From positions 80,168-144,167 of the forward strand of contig NW_002476172.1 of assembly GCF_000189635.1 (NCBI RefSeq): 64,000 nucleotides of DNA, given 5' to 3'. Source of the stretch: Tetrahymena thermophila SB210 (taxonomy: Eukaryota; Ciliophora; Oligohymenophorea; Hymenostomatida; Tetrahymenidae). Positions 22,882-36,651 of this stretch are shown in pieces; position 1 is the first letter of the stretch; every line of letters starts with the position of its first letter. The notes below the pieces were generated by a model. It was not told the origin of the DNA, did no database searches, and saw only the letters and a program-made list of their open reading frames with translations. The translations under genes were made by a program, and so were the position numbers.

Positions 22882-25800
22882 ATGACTAATTTTGTTACAA
22901 AATCTTTTGCAAAATTTGACATATTTGGTTCTGAAGTAGGTCTAAACTATCAAAAGGACAGCATTTTTAAAACGACCTTTGGTGGGTTCATGAGTTTAAG
23001 TTTTTTTGCGTTTTTAGGGATCTTCTTTTGGAGTAGTGTAAATTAATGAATTATGCTAATAAATAAGATATAAATAAATATATTATTTTAAAAACATAGA
23101 TTTTCTCATTTCTAAACAGAGGTGAATATTAAAATTCCTTTTTTTATATTACAGATATATGATTCAAACAAAAAGTTATTATAATAAGTTGATTAAAATG
23201 GTCTTTAATTAAATATTCAAAATTAAAAATATGATACCAAATTAATACATACAAATTAAAATATTTACTTTGTTAAATTAACTTAAATTTATTAATTTTA
23301 ATGGTTAAAAATAAATTATAATTTCTGGTATAAAATGAAAAAATAAATTTATGTGTTAATTTTTCAAGACTTTAGTTCTTTAATTAATTAATTATTTATT
23401 CTTATTATTTAGAAAATGTTATTGCTACTACTAACAAATAGTTCTATACAGATCCACCTGTTGTTACTCTCAACGCTAAAAATTTTATGTTTGCTGTTTA
23501 AATAGGCCAAAAGAATTTCTTGGAAAATCCTTATCTTAATATTTCTTTTGAAACTAGAAATTACATCACATTAAAAAATGGAACTAAAATTAGAAATTTA
23601 GTAAATAACTAACTAATTATTTATTTTTTAAATATTTTTTTGAACAACATATCTTACACGAAATATTAATATAAGTACCCAACTTAACTAGAACCTTGTA
23701 CTCCAGAACATTGGTCTCAGCTACCTCAATATGAAGTTAATTGGACAGAATAATTCTATAGATTTAACTTCTAATAATTTCTTTGCCCTACGTAATTAAT
23801 TTTATTCAAAAAATTTTACCAATATAATAAATAAATAGCTTCAATTCTGTAAATACAAAATAATTTCTGTGTAACTTTAAATTAATTAATTAGAAAAGAC
23901 TATCAATTTTAGTTGGGAGGATCATATAATTCAGAAAATTTCTACCATTGGAAATTTTCCATCGTTAAGTGTTCTAACAATACTCTACCAACTGCTCTTT
24001 GGAAACCGGTTTGTAAGAGTGATGAAGAAGTAGAATAATATTTTAATAAAACTCAAAACATTAGGTTTAACATTTACACAAGTAATTATGTTATAAATGC
24101 TCTGGAAAGTAAAAATTATGTGAATAATTTTATAGAGGATTCTATGTTCTTCTAAATACAAAAAAAAAATGTAATTAATATTTGTTTTAAATGATTTAAA
24201 TAATATTTAGAGAAGATATTTAAATAATAAATAACAGTCATATATCACATCTGATATTTACTTAAGTGAAAATATTATATAAACTGATTAAAGCCTTCTT
24301 CCTTTTCCTAGTATTACCAATCAAACAATCATAACTTTTGAATCTGGGAACTATAGACCATAATATATTTTTGGATAAATAGGAGATGTATACGCAGATT
24401 TCTTTATCAGAAAAGATGCTTTTGTATATAGTAAAAACAGAGCATTTTAAAAGATTAGTTAAATTATTTCTTACATTGGAGGTTTTGCTTAAATTTTTAT
24501 TTTAGTAACTTCTATTTTAGGTAAGAAAATTTTACTTACAAATTTAAGTTAAAATTAATTAAGAAAATTTATTGTTTTTGTTTTTATCATTCATTTCATA
24601 AATTTATTTAAATAGTAAATTATTACAATGAATATGTCTATGCGATTTCTCTAGCTAATAAGATTTACGACTTTTAATTTTCGAAGAAAAAAATAAATAA
24701 AAGTAAATAAACTTAAAAAATAATATCATAAAATGTAAACGATACAAAAAGAGATGATGATGGATCAGGTAAATAGTGTAAAGTCGATGGATAATTTTAA
24801 ATTAACTTTTAAGATATCAAAACTGAAAACAAGCAACCTTCTTTAACAGAATAGTTGGATTTAGAAAATTAAGAGACGATAAGGGGGTGCTAGGAGTAGT
24901 TTGTAGATATTTATTTTAAAAAAGAAAAATCTTAAAAAGTCACACTACGAGAAGATGATGGATTATTACCTCTAGATTAACTAAAAGAAATTATATTCTT
25001 AAGAAAATAGTAGATGGAAAAGTAGTAGCAAAATTAATTGTTTTAAAAATAATCTACTTTAAATCAGAAAAATTAACTAATTAAAACTGAAGAATAGATT
25101 GAGCTAGAGGAAGAAGAAGAAGATGAAGTAGAAAATTTTAATTAGGTTTAGAGTAATCTTAACCGTAAAAAATAGAATTCGAATTAATAACAAATCTAAA
25201 AGATGAAGGAAACTTCAGACAATATATAAAATATGCTTGGATATGATCAGCAAGGTTCTGCACATAAAATTGAATAGAAAATTATTATGAATGAAAGCAT
25301 TTATCCTGATAATCCTTTAGATAATTAGGCCAAAACTTCATAAGATAATAATGACTTAAAAAAAGATATTAAAGTAATTGAGACTGAAAATATAAACGAA
25401 GGTATTTAAGAAAAGGAATAGGAATTTAAAGAAATATATTAAAGGTAACAATCAAATTTAATGGCAAGATAAGTTGAAAGTATTTAAAATTTGAACCAGA
25501 ATGATGCTGCAACATCTGAAAATGCACAAATGATTTCAAATTAAACTTTTAATAAGATAAATACACCTTCCAATAATTTAGCAAAAGAAACACCAAAATC
25601 GAAATATCATTCTTAAAATAACCTTCTTTTACATGGCCTTGGGTATAAAAACTAAAAGTAATTCCTTTCAAGGGAATTCGAATTTTTGCTAAAAAAGCAA
25701 GTAACTCTCTCAATGACTTTTAAATACTTTTTGTATAAACTGACTTGCCATAAGTTTTTTAAGACAGAACAAGTTTTACTTTTAGATAAAGCTAATAAAC

Positions 25801-26516
25801 AAATGAAACAAGACCTAGATATTTTGAATATAATGAATAGGTTGAAGGAAATTGAGAAATTTAAAAAGTTATTTTTAGACAAAAACCAAGAAATTCTTTT
25901 TAATTTCTTCCCAAAACCAGTAATTTCTGTTGAAAATGACGAACATAATCTCACAAGAGCAGAAATAGAAGAATAAGTTAAAAAAAATATCAAAAGAGAC
26001 TCATAATCAAATATTAACCTTATGAAATCCCTTAAAATAAATGAAAAATAATAAAAAAAGCTTAAAATTAACATAAAATTAGCATCTGTGATATAAAAAG
26101 CAGCTATGAAATTTAAAAAACCATTGATTTCGAAAGTAAATTAGTAAAATTCAATAAGCACATACAATATCCTTTACGATGCATATGAGAAACTTATTGT
26201 TGAAGGATAAAATAGTCAGTAAAATATTCTATTTGTAAATCTAAAAAAAATTAATTTGCTAAAATCAATAAAAAATAAAAATAGGTTTAACAAAAAATTG
26301 ATAAATTTACTTGGAGATGAATTATCAAATATATTTGAAATATCCACTTTGTAAAATTTTATTTTTACAAAATAAATTTACTTTTTATAATTATTTTTTA
26401 ATAAATAAAATAGGTTAGCTAATAAAGCCAAAATTATTTAGAAGTAAAATTTATCTCAAATCATGTTACAAGATAAAGAAAAGTAGTTAGAATTTGTTGA
26501 TTTAGAAAGTAAATGA
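22882..26516 (+). CDS. Two-TM family protein, copy D (C-terminus shortened by TGA)
   Basis: Exons: 22882-23037, 23100-23121 (microexon, IFSFLNR), 23413-23600, 23676-23791, 23894-24170, 24238-24520, 24616-26218, 26285-26350, 26414-26516. Sum is 938 codons. It begins 592 bp after copy C ends, same strand, so C and D are adjacent tandem duplicates, more diverged from each other than A is from B. The tail contains acidic runs (EEEEEDE) absent from the other copies. In the last exon a TGA at 26514-26516 stands where the relatives have AGA (SKR...). Beyond it the same frame still encodes the family ending (LPSTERKLG) to the ancestral TGA at 26577-26579, so D is shortened by 21 residues or was mis-sequenced at one base. 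Function unknown. Confidence 0.88.
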
Positions 26517-26579
26517 AACATTTTATCAGAGCAAATAATTTAACTACCCTCAACAGAAAGAAAGTTGGGTATATATTGA

Positions 26580-28353
26580 AATCTCAAAATATTATATATT
26601 AAATAAAGTTAAACCAAATAACTAATTCATAAATCTGAATATTTTTAGTAAAATAGTTTATCAGTTAGCTATTTTATTGATTTTCTAGAAAAAAACATTT
26701 AAAAAACTGAGCTTTTATTAATTTTTTACATTATGTCTATTTTTTAGTAGAAATATGATAAGAATTATATTAATAAACAAAAGTGTACTTTAAGTAAGAT
26801 GTTTAAAAAATTATTAATTCATGTTAGTAAGTATTAAAAATTATTTTTATTTTATTTATTTCAATATTAAATTCTCATTATTTTTGAATATTGTGCAAGC
26901 TGAAGATATATTTTAATAATATTTATAATCATTAATTAAATAAAAATATACCCTATTTAATATACAAACAAACTCATCTAAAATTGATTTACATTTTTTA
27001 CTTATTTTTGATTTCTAACAAAATAAAATTTAAAATTAACCAGTTTTTAAAAGCAAGAAAAAATGTTTATTAAAAATAGTTAGAAAATTCAAGTAGATTG
27101 TTTAAAAAAATTTAATTATGTTAATAGATGTTTTTTTTTTTTCAATTTGTGTGTAATTAAATTAAACGGAAAAAGTTAAAACAGGTGAAAAAAAGTTTTC
27201 TTATTTTTATTCATTCCGATTCGGTGAGTTAATAATTCATTGCAATTATTAATTAGTTTTTAATTTTTTTTTCTTATTTATTAATTGTATATATGAATTC
27301 GTATAAAATTTTTGAATTAGTTATCAATTTAAATACTATTAAAAATTTAAAAATTTCAAATAACAAAAATTGCAAGTAGAAATCTGTAAATTAATTATCA
27401 ATAACTTTTTAAGGAAGAAAAAATATAAAATAAGTGATATAAATCTAATTTAATGAATAAATTATAAAAATAGAAGAGAGATCAAATTAACTATTGAAGA
27501 TTTTTTCTCATTTTTAACACCCTTCTTAATACTTTCTTCTGTGTGTTTTTTAAAAAGAGTATTTTTTAGTTTAAATTGTGCCTTTCTTTGATTAATCCTT
27601 AAAAATAACAAAATTGTTAAGCAAATAATTTCTTAAAAAGTAGTCAAATATTTATTGAAGAAACTATTAATAGCAAATTTTTAAGAAATTTTACAAAAAT
27701 ATTTTGTATTTATAGATATTTTGAATTTGGTAAATAAATATCTTTTAATTTCAATTAGTAGAGAAAGAAAGAGCAGTTAGATAATAATAATTAATGGAAT
27801 GAAAATAATTTGAAAGGAGGGATTAATAATTATAAAATTTATATAAATGGAATAAATGTAGTAATCATTCATTAGTGATTTATAGCAAATTAATAAAAAG
27901 AAGGCTTTAATCACATTAAAATTAGTAATATTTAAATCGAATCAATCACCATAAAATAATTAACAATAAGCAGTTTTTTAGAGGGGTCTGTAGGTAATTA
28001 AAGAGCAACAAGCTTGCAAGCAGGATCTGAATCAATCAATTATACAATCAAAAAGCAAAAAAAAAACAAACAAATATAATTAAACGAATAAAAAATATAG
28101 TTAAGGAAAGAGGTTTCATAGAATTATAAAGGAAAGCAATTAATTAATAATTAAAACAATTAAAAAGGAATAAATAAATAGTATTTAATATCAGCAATCA
28201 ATTGATTAAATAAATAAATTAATTAATTAATTAGAATAGGAGAAATAAAGTTAGAAAGTTATTGATTGAGAAGATCATCATCATCATCAGTATATAAAAG
28301 CAATCAAGCTATCGTCGAATCTAAGCTAAAATTAGGAGCTAAAAAATATTATT
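26580..28353. other. Intergenic upstream of the P4-ATPase gene
   Basis: AT-rich sequence with no supported coding region. It is presumably the 3' flank of copy D and the promoter and 5' leader of the ATPase gene. Nothing structured was recognised apart from short ATTA/AATT runs. Confidence 0.5.
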
Positions 28354-31300
28354 ATGTGTTTAAAGCGTAGACCTCTTGTATTTAATCATGATAGGATTAT
28401 TGATGTCCAAATGGATGATCGAGTCAAGAATAAGATTAGTCCGTTTCCCTCTAATTTTATTAAGACATCGCATTATACATTGATTGATTTCCTACCAATG
28501 TCTTTGCTCCTTTAATTTAAGCGCTATGCAAATATTTATTTTTTGATTATAGCAATTTTATAATCAATTCCTACAATATCTCCCTTAACTCCTCTCTCAG
28601 CCATAGCTCCTCTAGTTTTTGTGCTGGGTGTTTCGATGTTGCGTGAGGGTGTTGAAGATTATAACAGACACAAAAGTGATACTAAAATTAATTCAGAGGA
28701 AACAACAAGAATTTTTATTTAAGATAGTCTAGTTGAGGAAAAAATAACTTGGGCACAAGTAGAAGTAGGCGATATTATCAAGGTTTATAAGGATGAACCA
28801 TTCCCAGCAGATTTAATAGCAGTAGATAGTAGTTATCCCAACGGTGTTTGCTACATAGAAACAGGAGCACTTGATGGAGAAAAAAATATGAAACCAAAAT
28901 CGTGCCTCAGAGAAACTTATCAAATTTTTAAGGAATGCAAGTTAGAGTAAATACGCAGCTTAAAGTTATAAGCTGAAAAACCGAACCCTGAATTATATAA
29001 ATTCAATGGGAGTATTGAAGGTCTATTTGAGGTAATCATTTAAAAAAACTCATGGCAATTACTTTTACTTCAATTTAAAGTTTTAAATATATAAAATTGT
29101 TTGTTGAATCATGCAATATAAAAAGCTAATATATAACAAAGTGTTATTTAAGCAAAGTATTCATTTAGCAGGTGTTTCGAATTATGTATTTAAATATAGG
29201 TTTAAAATATATTATCAAGCCGAATAAACTTTTTGACTTCAAGTAGGAATTAGGTATTAAATGAGAATGAGATAAAAAATTTAAAGTTGTTATTAATACT
29301 TTATTAATATTTAATTTACTAATAGTGAGTGATACTAGTATAATAAATTGATAACAAAAAACTAAGCCCTTAAACGAATAAACAAAATTTTTAAAAAACT
29401 CTACTTCATTTAGTTTTATAAAGATTCTTTTGAAGAGATAATCATAATTATTACAAAAAAGTTGATGAATATATAATACAATTTGTAAAACAAAAATAAA
29501 TACCCAATCAATCAATCAATTCTCTTCTTTTAATTTTCTCACAAAACTAATTTATTTTTATCTAGAACTTAAAAAAAAACCTAACTAGAGATTGATAAGA
29601 AACCAATAAATTAAAAAAGCATTTTTTATTCAGTATTTTTTGAATACCAAGCAAAAACATTTGATTGAAACCAGATTAAAATTAATTAATCGAAATTAGA
29701 TCCAATTTGATAGATTTTTTATCTATTTTGTGGTTGCAAAACAAATACTTCTCAAACAATTTTTTTTCTTATTCATTAATAATAATTGGAAGTAAACTAG
29801 TTCAGATTACATTTTTGACATTTTATTGAAATACATTCAAACAAAAAAATAAATAAGTGCAAATATTTTTAACATTATATTTAAATAAGAACAAATAATT
29901 TTCTTTGCTTTTATAATAAAGGAAAATAAAATTGATAATTTCATCATTTCTAGCTTATTAGCCATGAATTATTTTTTTTTCAAACTATCAAAAATAACTA
30001 AAAATGAATTAAAAATGTATTTTTTTAAAAATTAGGATGAGGTAAAATTAGAAAAAAAGGCAACAACTTAAAATAGCAAAGTAGGAGCTCCTGTTCCTGG
30101 TCTTAAATAATAAGATAGCATGTAGAAGATTATTGAAGAAGTTGAAAAAATAGTGGATGAGGAAAATGAGAAAAAGCAAAAATAAACAAATCCTCAACCA
30201 TATTTGAATAGCGAGCAAGATAGTGCTCATAATACTTAACAAAATAAAAGCCAAGTAAATTAGAAAGTAAACATTTCTACTCAAAATGGTAATCAAACCA
30301 AGAGACATCAATCATATTCACCTTAAAAAGTGCTTGCATCTGCTAAACAATTGCTGTTAAGAGGTGCCTTTTTGAGAAATACAGATTATATCCTTGGAAT
30401 TGTTGCTTATACAGGTTTGGACTCTAAAATTATGAGAAACTCTGAGCCACCCAAATAAAAAACATCTGATATGGAAAAAACAATGAATACATATATTATA
30501 GGTAACTTTTTTGTAATTTATCATGATTCAATTTATTGATTTCGAGATCTCTACTTTAGTAGTTTAACTAAATAATTAAATACCTATTTTTAAAAGAAAA
30601 TAAAATAAGCTTTAGTGAAAAAAAACATTTATGGTATCTTTTATTTAGATTATATTGAAGGGTTACTATTAATTTTTTTTGGCTAATAAATTCTTTTCAT
30701 ATATTTGAATAATTTCGAATTTTGTAAATACTTAAAATAGATAAAAAATGAAACCCTTTAATTATATATCATAAACAATAAATAGAATGAATGATAAATC
30801 TAATAAACAATAAAATTAGAATGATAAATATAAGAAAAATTAAAATTAGAAAACCTTTTCTATTCTAATTGGAGATCAAATAAAATTTATTAAAAACTAA
30901 GTTATAGCCCAATATTACTCTTACTTTTTATATAAAAATTGTCAATAAATTACTTGATTTCTAGTTATTTTAAACCAAAGTTACTAAAATTGAAATTATT
31001 TTTATCACTTTAAAATTGTTTCATCATTTCTGCTTTCAAGGCATGCTTTGGAATTTTAAAAAGGTTGAGAAGACTTAATAATTGAAATTAAATTTTATTT
31101 TCTTTAAATAATTTTCCAATTAAATTTAGACTATCATGTTTAATTTTTAAGACAAAATCCTTTAAAAAATGTTTTAAATTATTTTTTTAAATAATAAATA
31201 ATAGGAATTCTCATTCTTTAGATGATTTGCTCATTTTTTACTGCTGTTCTGAATTATATTTGGAATTCTAATAACTTAGATGGACATTGGTACTTAAAAG

Positions 31301-34300
31301 ATGATTCTTAAATTAATCAATATGGAGCACTGGCTATTTTATATTTTTTTACTTATTTTCTACTATATAACACTATGATACCTATTTCTTTGATTGTATC
31401 TCTTGAAATGGTTAAGGTGGCATAAGGTTATTTTATTACTAATGATAAATAAATGTACTGTGAAGAGAAAGACATTTGGCCAAAAGTTATGACAACAACA
31501 ATCAATGAAGAACTAGGATAGGTAGAATATGTATTCTCAGATAAAACAGGAACTCTTACTTGCAATGTAATGGAGTTTAATAAAAGTGTAATTGGTCATA
31601 ATTTATATGGAGACTCAGGAGAAAAGGACCCTAAATTACAGAAAAAAAAGTAGGATCATGAAGGCGATAAACCAAAAAAGCATAAATTAACTTCTTTTAA
31701 CTTTTACGATCGCCATTTGAATGAATTATTAGCTGAAGCTAAACACGATTCGATAGTTAATTTACAGCTAAAGAGTGAAGATGGAAATAGTTCTTATCTA
31801 ATTAAAACTTAGCGTGACTTAGCATGCGAATATTGGAAGCTATTAGGAACTGCTCACGAATGCATTATTTAAAGAGACAAGGAAACTAATGAAATAGACT
31901 ATCAAGGCCCATCTCCAGATGAAATAACTCTTGTTGATGCAGCCAGACATATGGGATTTACCTTTGAAGGAGCCTCAAGTGATACCATAGATATAAATGT
32001 GAGAGGTATTAAGTAAAAGGTCACATTATTGAATTCATTTGAATTCAATAGTGATAGAAAAAGAATGTCTGTTATAATAAGAGATGGAAACGTTATTAAG
32101 CTTTATATTAAAGGAGCAGATAGTATCATAAAATCTAGGTTGCATACAGACAAATAATAGCCTTTCTTAGATAAAACTAATGACTATCTCACACAATTCA
32201 GTCTTATAGGGCTTCGTACCCTTATGATGGCTATGAGGGTTTTGAGTGAAGAGGAGTATTAAGATTTCAAAAGAAAAATGAATGCTTTGGCTGATTCAGA
32301 AAATCGTGAAAGGGAAATGGGTATAAATTATTTCATTTAATTCAATTAGAAACATTTCAAAAAAATAAAACGAACTTCAAAAATACTAATAAAATATTAA
32401 AATATATTTTAGATATTCAATTTTAGTATTTAAATATTTTTATTAAAAATTTTATTAGATAAATTAGCTGATTCTATAGAGAGAAATCTTATTTTAATTG
32501 GTGCTACTGCAGTTGAGGATAAACTTTAAGATAAAGTTCCAGAAACAATTTATGATCTTATTAAGGCCAGTAATAAAATTTCAACAAATAATATATCATT
32601 AAATAAAATATATTTTTTTAAGATATTAAGGTTTGGATGCTTACTGGTGATAAGCTAGAAACAGCAGAAAATATTGCAAAGAGCTGCAAATTAATACAAA
32701 ATGACATGAAGATTATTCAAATATCTGAAAAAGATGAATAATCTCTCAGAAATAATTTACTTGGAACTGCTATGGAAAAGTTTATTCAATTAAAAAATGA
32801 TTAAGCTAAAAAATCTATGCTTGTAGAAGGAGATTCACTGACATTAATTTTTGGAGATGTTCATTTATAAAAAGCGTTTTTGAAGATCTCTAAAGATTGC
32901 GAATCTGTTGTTTGTTGTAGAGTTACTCCAAAATAAAAAGCACTTGTAGTTAGATTGATAAAAGACAACTTAAAAAAAATTACACTTGCTATTGGTGATG
33001 GTGCTAATGATGTCAATATGATACAAGAAGCTCATATAGGTAAAATAATTCAAATAAATTATAATTGAAATAAAAATTAAAGCAATGATCAATAAGCAAT
33101 ATTTATTAATTAATTTCAAATAATCATTAAATTAGGATGTGGTATTTTTGGTAATGAAGGTATGCAAGCTGCATAAAGCTCAGATTTTGCATTTGGTGAA
33201 TTTAAATGTCTTTGGCGTCTAGTTTTAGTTCATGGCAGATGGTCATACATTAGAATAGCTGAAATGATTATTTACTTCTTTTACAAAAATATGTAATTTT
33301 TTAACAAAAATAAATAAAGAATCAATTGAAGAATTCAATTATAATTTATATTATTATAATACTAGGTTATTTACAATTCCATAGCTGTACTTTTCATTTT
33401 ATAATGCATTTAGCGGACAAACTATTTTTGATGCTTGGTTTATTTCTTTGTATAATTTGATTTTTACAGCTTTACCTTTGATTTCTAGAGCCGTATTTGA
33501 CTAGGATGTTAATTATAAAGTTACTGTCGACTAAGTAAAAATGGGAGAAGAAGACAATCGTCTTTAGTCAATTTTAGAAAGAAAGGAGTAGTATTTAGAA
33601 AAGAAATTCCCTACTTTCTACTATACAAGTTAAGATAAAACAATATTTACAGATTCAAACTTCTTATCTTGGGTAATTTAAGGGTTGATTCATGGTCTAA
33701 TCATTTTCTATTGTACTTATTTGACTTTTGATTCCATTACTTTTTCAAAGGATGGTCTCTCTACAGATCTTTGGAACTTCTCTTTAATTATATTCACATC
33801 GATCATTTTAGTAAAATCTTAATTAACATTTCATATTTTGTTTCTTATTGCAACTTTTCATAATTTATAGACAATTTAAAAATAAAATAAAGCAAAATTT
33901 TATATTTTACATGAAATTTTTATATCAAGATTTTTTAATTGTTTAAAAAAAAATAATTTTTACAATTTTAAGGTTGTTATTAAAATAATAAATATTAAAA
34001 ATAAAAAGGTGGCTGATATGAAAATTGCTATGTTTACAAGATACTGGACTTGGATTACATACTTTACTTTTATTTTTAGTAGTTTAATACTGTACTTTGC
34101 TTTTTTATTGGGCAGTTAATCAATCGAAACAAGTGAAGTCTGGTTGACACCTTTTTAGATGTTTTAAAACTCACAATTTTACTTTATATTATTTGAGACT
34201 TGTGGAATAATTTTGGCTTTTGACATGACTGTATTTGTTTCTAGACAATTTTTAACAAAGCAGAGAATATTAGGTTACATGAGATTTTTAAAATAGCCAA

Positions 34301-35346
34301 ATGTAAATCTTGAAAAAAAGCCCACATGGGCAGAAGACATGAGTCTTTTTAATTCGTTTTACAATATTTAAGACGCAAAAAATCAAAATAATGGATAAGT
34401 TTATCTCGCAAATAGTGGTGAATCTTAACCAGAAAATGGAGACTAGATGAAAAAAATAGACAATAAAGATCTTGTAAATCAAAACTCTTAATCGCCTATG
34501 ATTAATAAGTACTAACCTTAACACAGCAATGACAACAGATCCAAAAATAACTAAACACCTTTAAATGGTAATCCAATTTAAATTTAAATGCAATAGTATA
34601 ACATAGGCGGAGGAGTAGGTTTTGGAGACTCAAGTGCTGATAGACTGAATTAAGAATAGCAATAGATTCAAATTTAGAATAATTAAAGACCGGCATAACC
34701 AAACCACGCAGGAGGTATGTAAAACACTACTCAATAATTTATGTAGACGTAAGAATTACTAGATTTAACCAATACTACATTATTTTAAAAAAATAGTCAA
34801 TCTAATAATCAGGTGATGGAAAATCACGCATTGAATAACTACCTTGATAAGAAACAGCCACAATAATAATAGTAATAATAATAATAACAATATGAAAAAA
34901 GAAATAGTTAAACAGATGTTAAATAAAATATGAATAACTTTGGCTATGTTGAAGAAGAAATAATTACAATATAGTCCAAAAAGAAATCTTCAAATTCTAA
35001 TGGTAATACTAATACAAATAGCAATGGTATTAAAGGAAATGGGAGAACTTCTGTTGGTAATGTTTTGGATATAGGCAATAACCAAATTAATTAATTTGGT
35101 AATGGTGAAGAAAATGTAATTGCTTCAAACAAAAGTATAACCAGCCTCAATAATAGCGCACCTGGATCTAAAATTCATCATTTGACATTTAATTTGCAAT
35201 TATAAAATCGTTCTGAGAAAGTAGAAGAGACATTCATTTATAATGAAGTCAAAAGCAGTGCTAAAAAGTCAGATAATCTCTTACTATATTAAGACCCACA
35301 TACACCAACACCTATAAACAATTCTATTGACAATTTAAGAGATTGA
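28354..35346 (+). CDS. P4-type ATPase (phospholipid flippase family)
   Basis: Eight exons: 28354-29031, 30036-30501, 31205-32320, 32459-32569, 32623-33039, 33136-33292, 33366-33810, 33973-35346; total 1588 codons. P4-ATPases move phospholipids from the outer to the cytosolic leaflet. Seen: N-terminal [15 protein letters not shown] (TM1-2), actuator motif ALDGEKN (family usually DGET, catalytic Glu kept), PISL membrane motif followed by LEMVK, phosphorylation motif DKTGTLT at about residue 494, nucleotide-domain PSPDE and KGAD, MLTGDK, hinge [10 protein letters not shown], then C-terminal membrane helices with [10 protein letters not shown] and VFDQDV. Unusual: a linker of roughly 80 residues rich in Q/E/K in the actuator-to-P-domain region (exon 2), and a Q/N-rich tail of about 390 residues after the last helix with ten consecutive Gln at 34861-34890. 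Introns 1 (1004 nt) and 2 (703 nt) are long for this window. The start ATG is the first in frame before conserved sequence ([10 protein letters not shown]). Confidence 0.95.
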
Positions 35347-36651
35347 TTAAATATAGATCGTTGGAATACAGTTTTATTTTATTCATCAAATAAAATAAAT
35401 AATTATTACAATTTTCCTATCGCTTTTGTGCTTTAAAAATGAATGAGCTTTTCAATATTTTCAATATTATAAAACAAATAAAGAGCTTTAGAATAAAAAG
35501 TTTTTGTACGTACAAGCAATTTATTAATTAACGAAAATTTACTAATAATTCAACTATATAATTGTAAATAAATGCAACAAACAAGTTTAACTATAGGTGA
35601 GAGAGTGCAAATTTGATTAATGATTTTAGTTAGTTAATTATATCTGCATAATACTTAACTAAATAGCTTAAAGTAGAAAAAAATTAGTACATTGCCATTA
35701 ACTAAATATATTAAAATTAATTTATTATTGTAAAAATAAAATTATCATATTTATTAAATAATTTTATCTCTTTTCTTTTTGGTAGTTTGTTTCTAAATCT
35801 TTATTATACCTACACACAAACATATATATATAAGTAAGTAAATAACCAGTCAAACAAACAAAACAATTTTTATTTTGGAATTTAAATCAAAGGATATTTA
35901 TAAATATGAAATCCACATTATTTTTATTAATTTATTATAATTTTCTTAGAGTTAATTTAAATGTTTTTTTAACATTCAAATATATTTATTTTGTTTTATT
36001 TTTTAAAATTACTTGCTTGAAAAAAATTAGATTGGATTTTACTATGATGAAATTTCCATTTTTTAGAGAGTTTTTGATTTATATATTTTATAATTTATAA
36101 AAATAATTTTTATTTTGATTGAGATTTATTATCAAAAATATTAAATTTGTTGTTTAAATTTAATAAAAAAATATTTTATTTTGTTGAAAAAAATAGAATA
36201 GATTTATCATAAATAAATTTATGAATTTTTAATTATGTCAAAAAGCATTCAAAATTAGCTGAGATTGGAGGATTTCAGTCAGAATTATTTTTGATTGATA
36301 TAAATTGAGAGGCTTGATGAAAGATTCTATTAGAATAAAGAGCGCAAAAGATGGATTCAAACTATCGGTATTGATTGGTTAATTAATCTTATATTGTGTT
36401 TGTAATTTTCATATAGAGGTATTTTTGCTATCAAAAAATTAATTAATTAATCAATAAATATAATAAACAAATAGAATAAGGAGTAGTCAAACAAAAAAAT
36501 CCTTCTAACTAACAAGAAATTAATTAATTTATTTACTTAAAATTAAGAAGTAGACCAACCTATTTATAAATTAAAAAGTCTGCCTTTAAAAGCCAAAACA
36601 GAGAAGATACTTTTTGAATATAATTATTTTAATAACAGCAGGAATAAAGAA
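35347..36651. other. Intergenic between ATPase and WD40 genes
   Basis: AT-rich, no supported gene. A short ATG-started frame at 35906-36100 is dominated by F, L, I, Y and K as expected of random AT-rich DNA. 36240-36650 is likely the 5' leader or promoter of the WD40 gene. Confidence 0.5.

Noticed and set aside
25652..26074. Minus-strand frame of 140 residues in copy D
   Set aside because: Antisense shadow of the conserved tail exon of copy D.
29165..29515. Minus-strand frame of 116 residues in the ATPase intron
   Set aside because: Hydrophobic AT-rich composition without motifs, wholly inside a phase-supported intron; most likely chance.
30048..30311. Minus-strand hydrophobic frame of 87 residues
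   Set aside because: Antisense shadow of the Q/E/K-rich linker exon of the ATPase.
35906..36100. Plus-strand frame of 64 residues between ATPase and WD40 genes
   Set aside because: Composition (F, L, I, Y, K) is that of random AT-rich DNA; no homologous pattern, no splice context.
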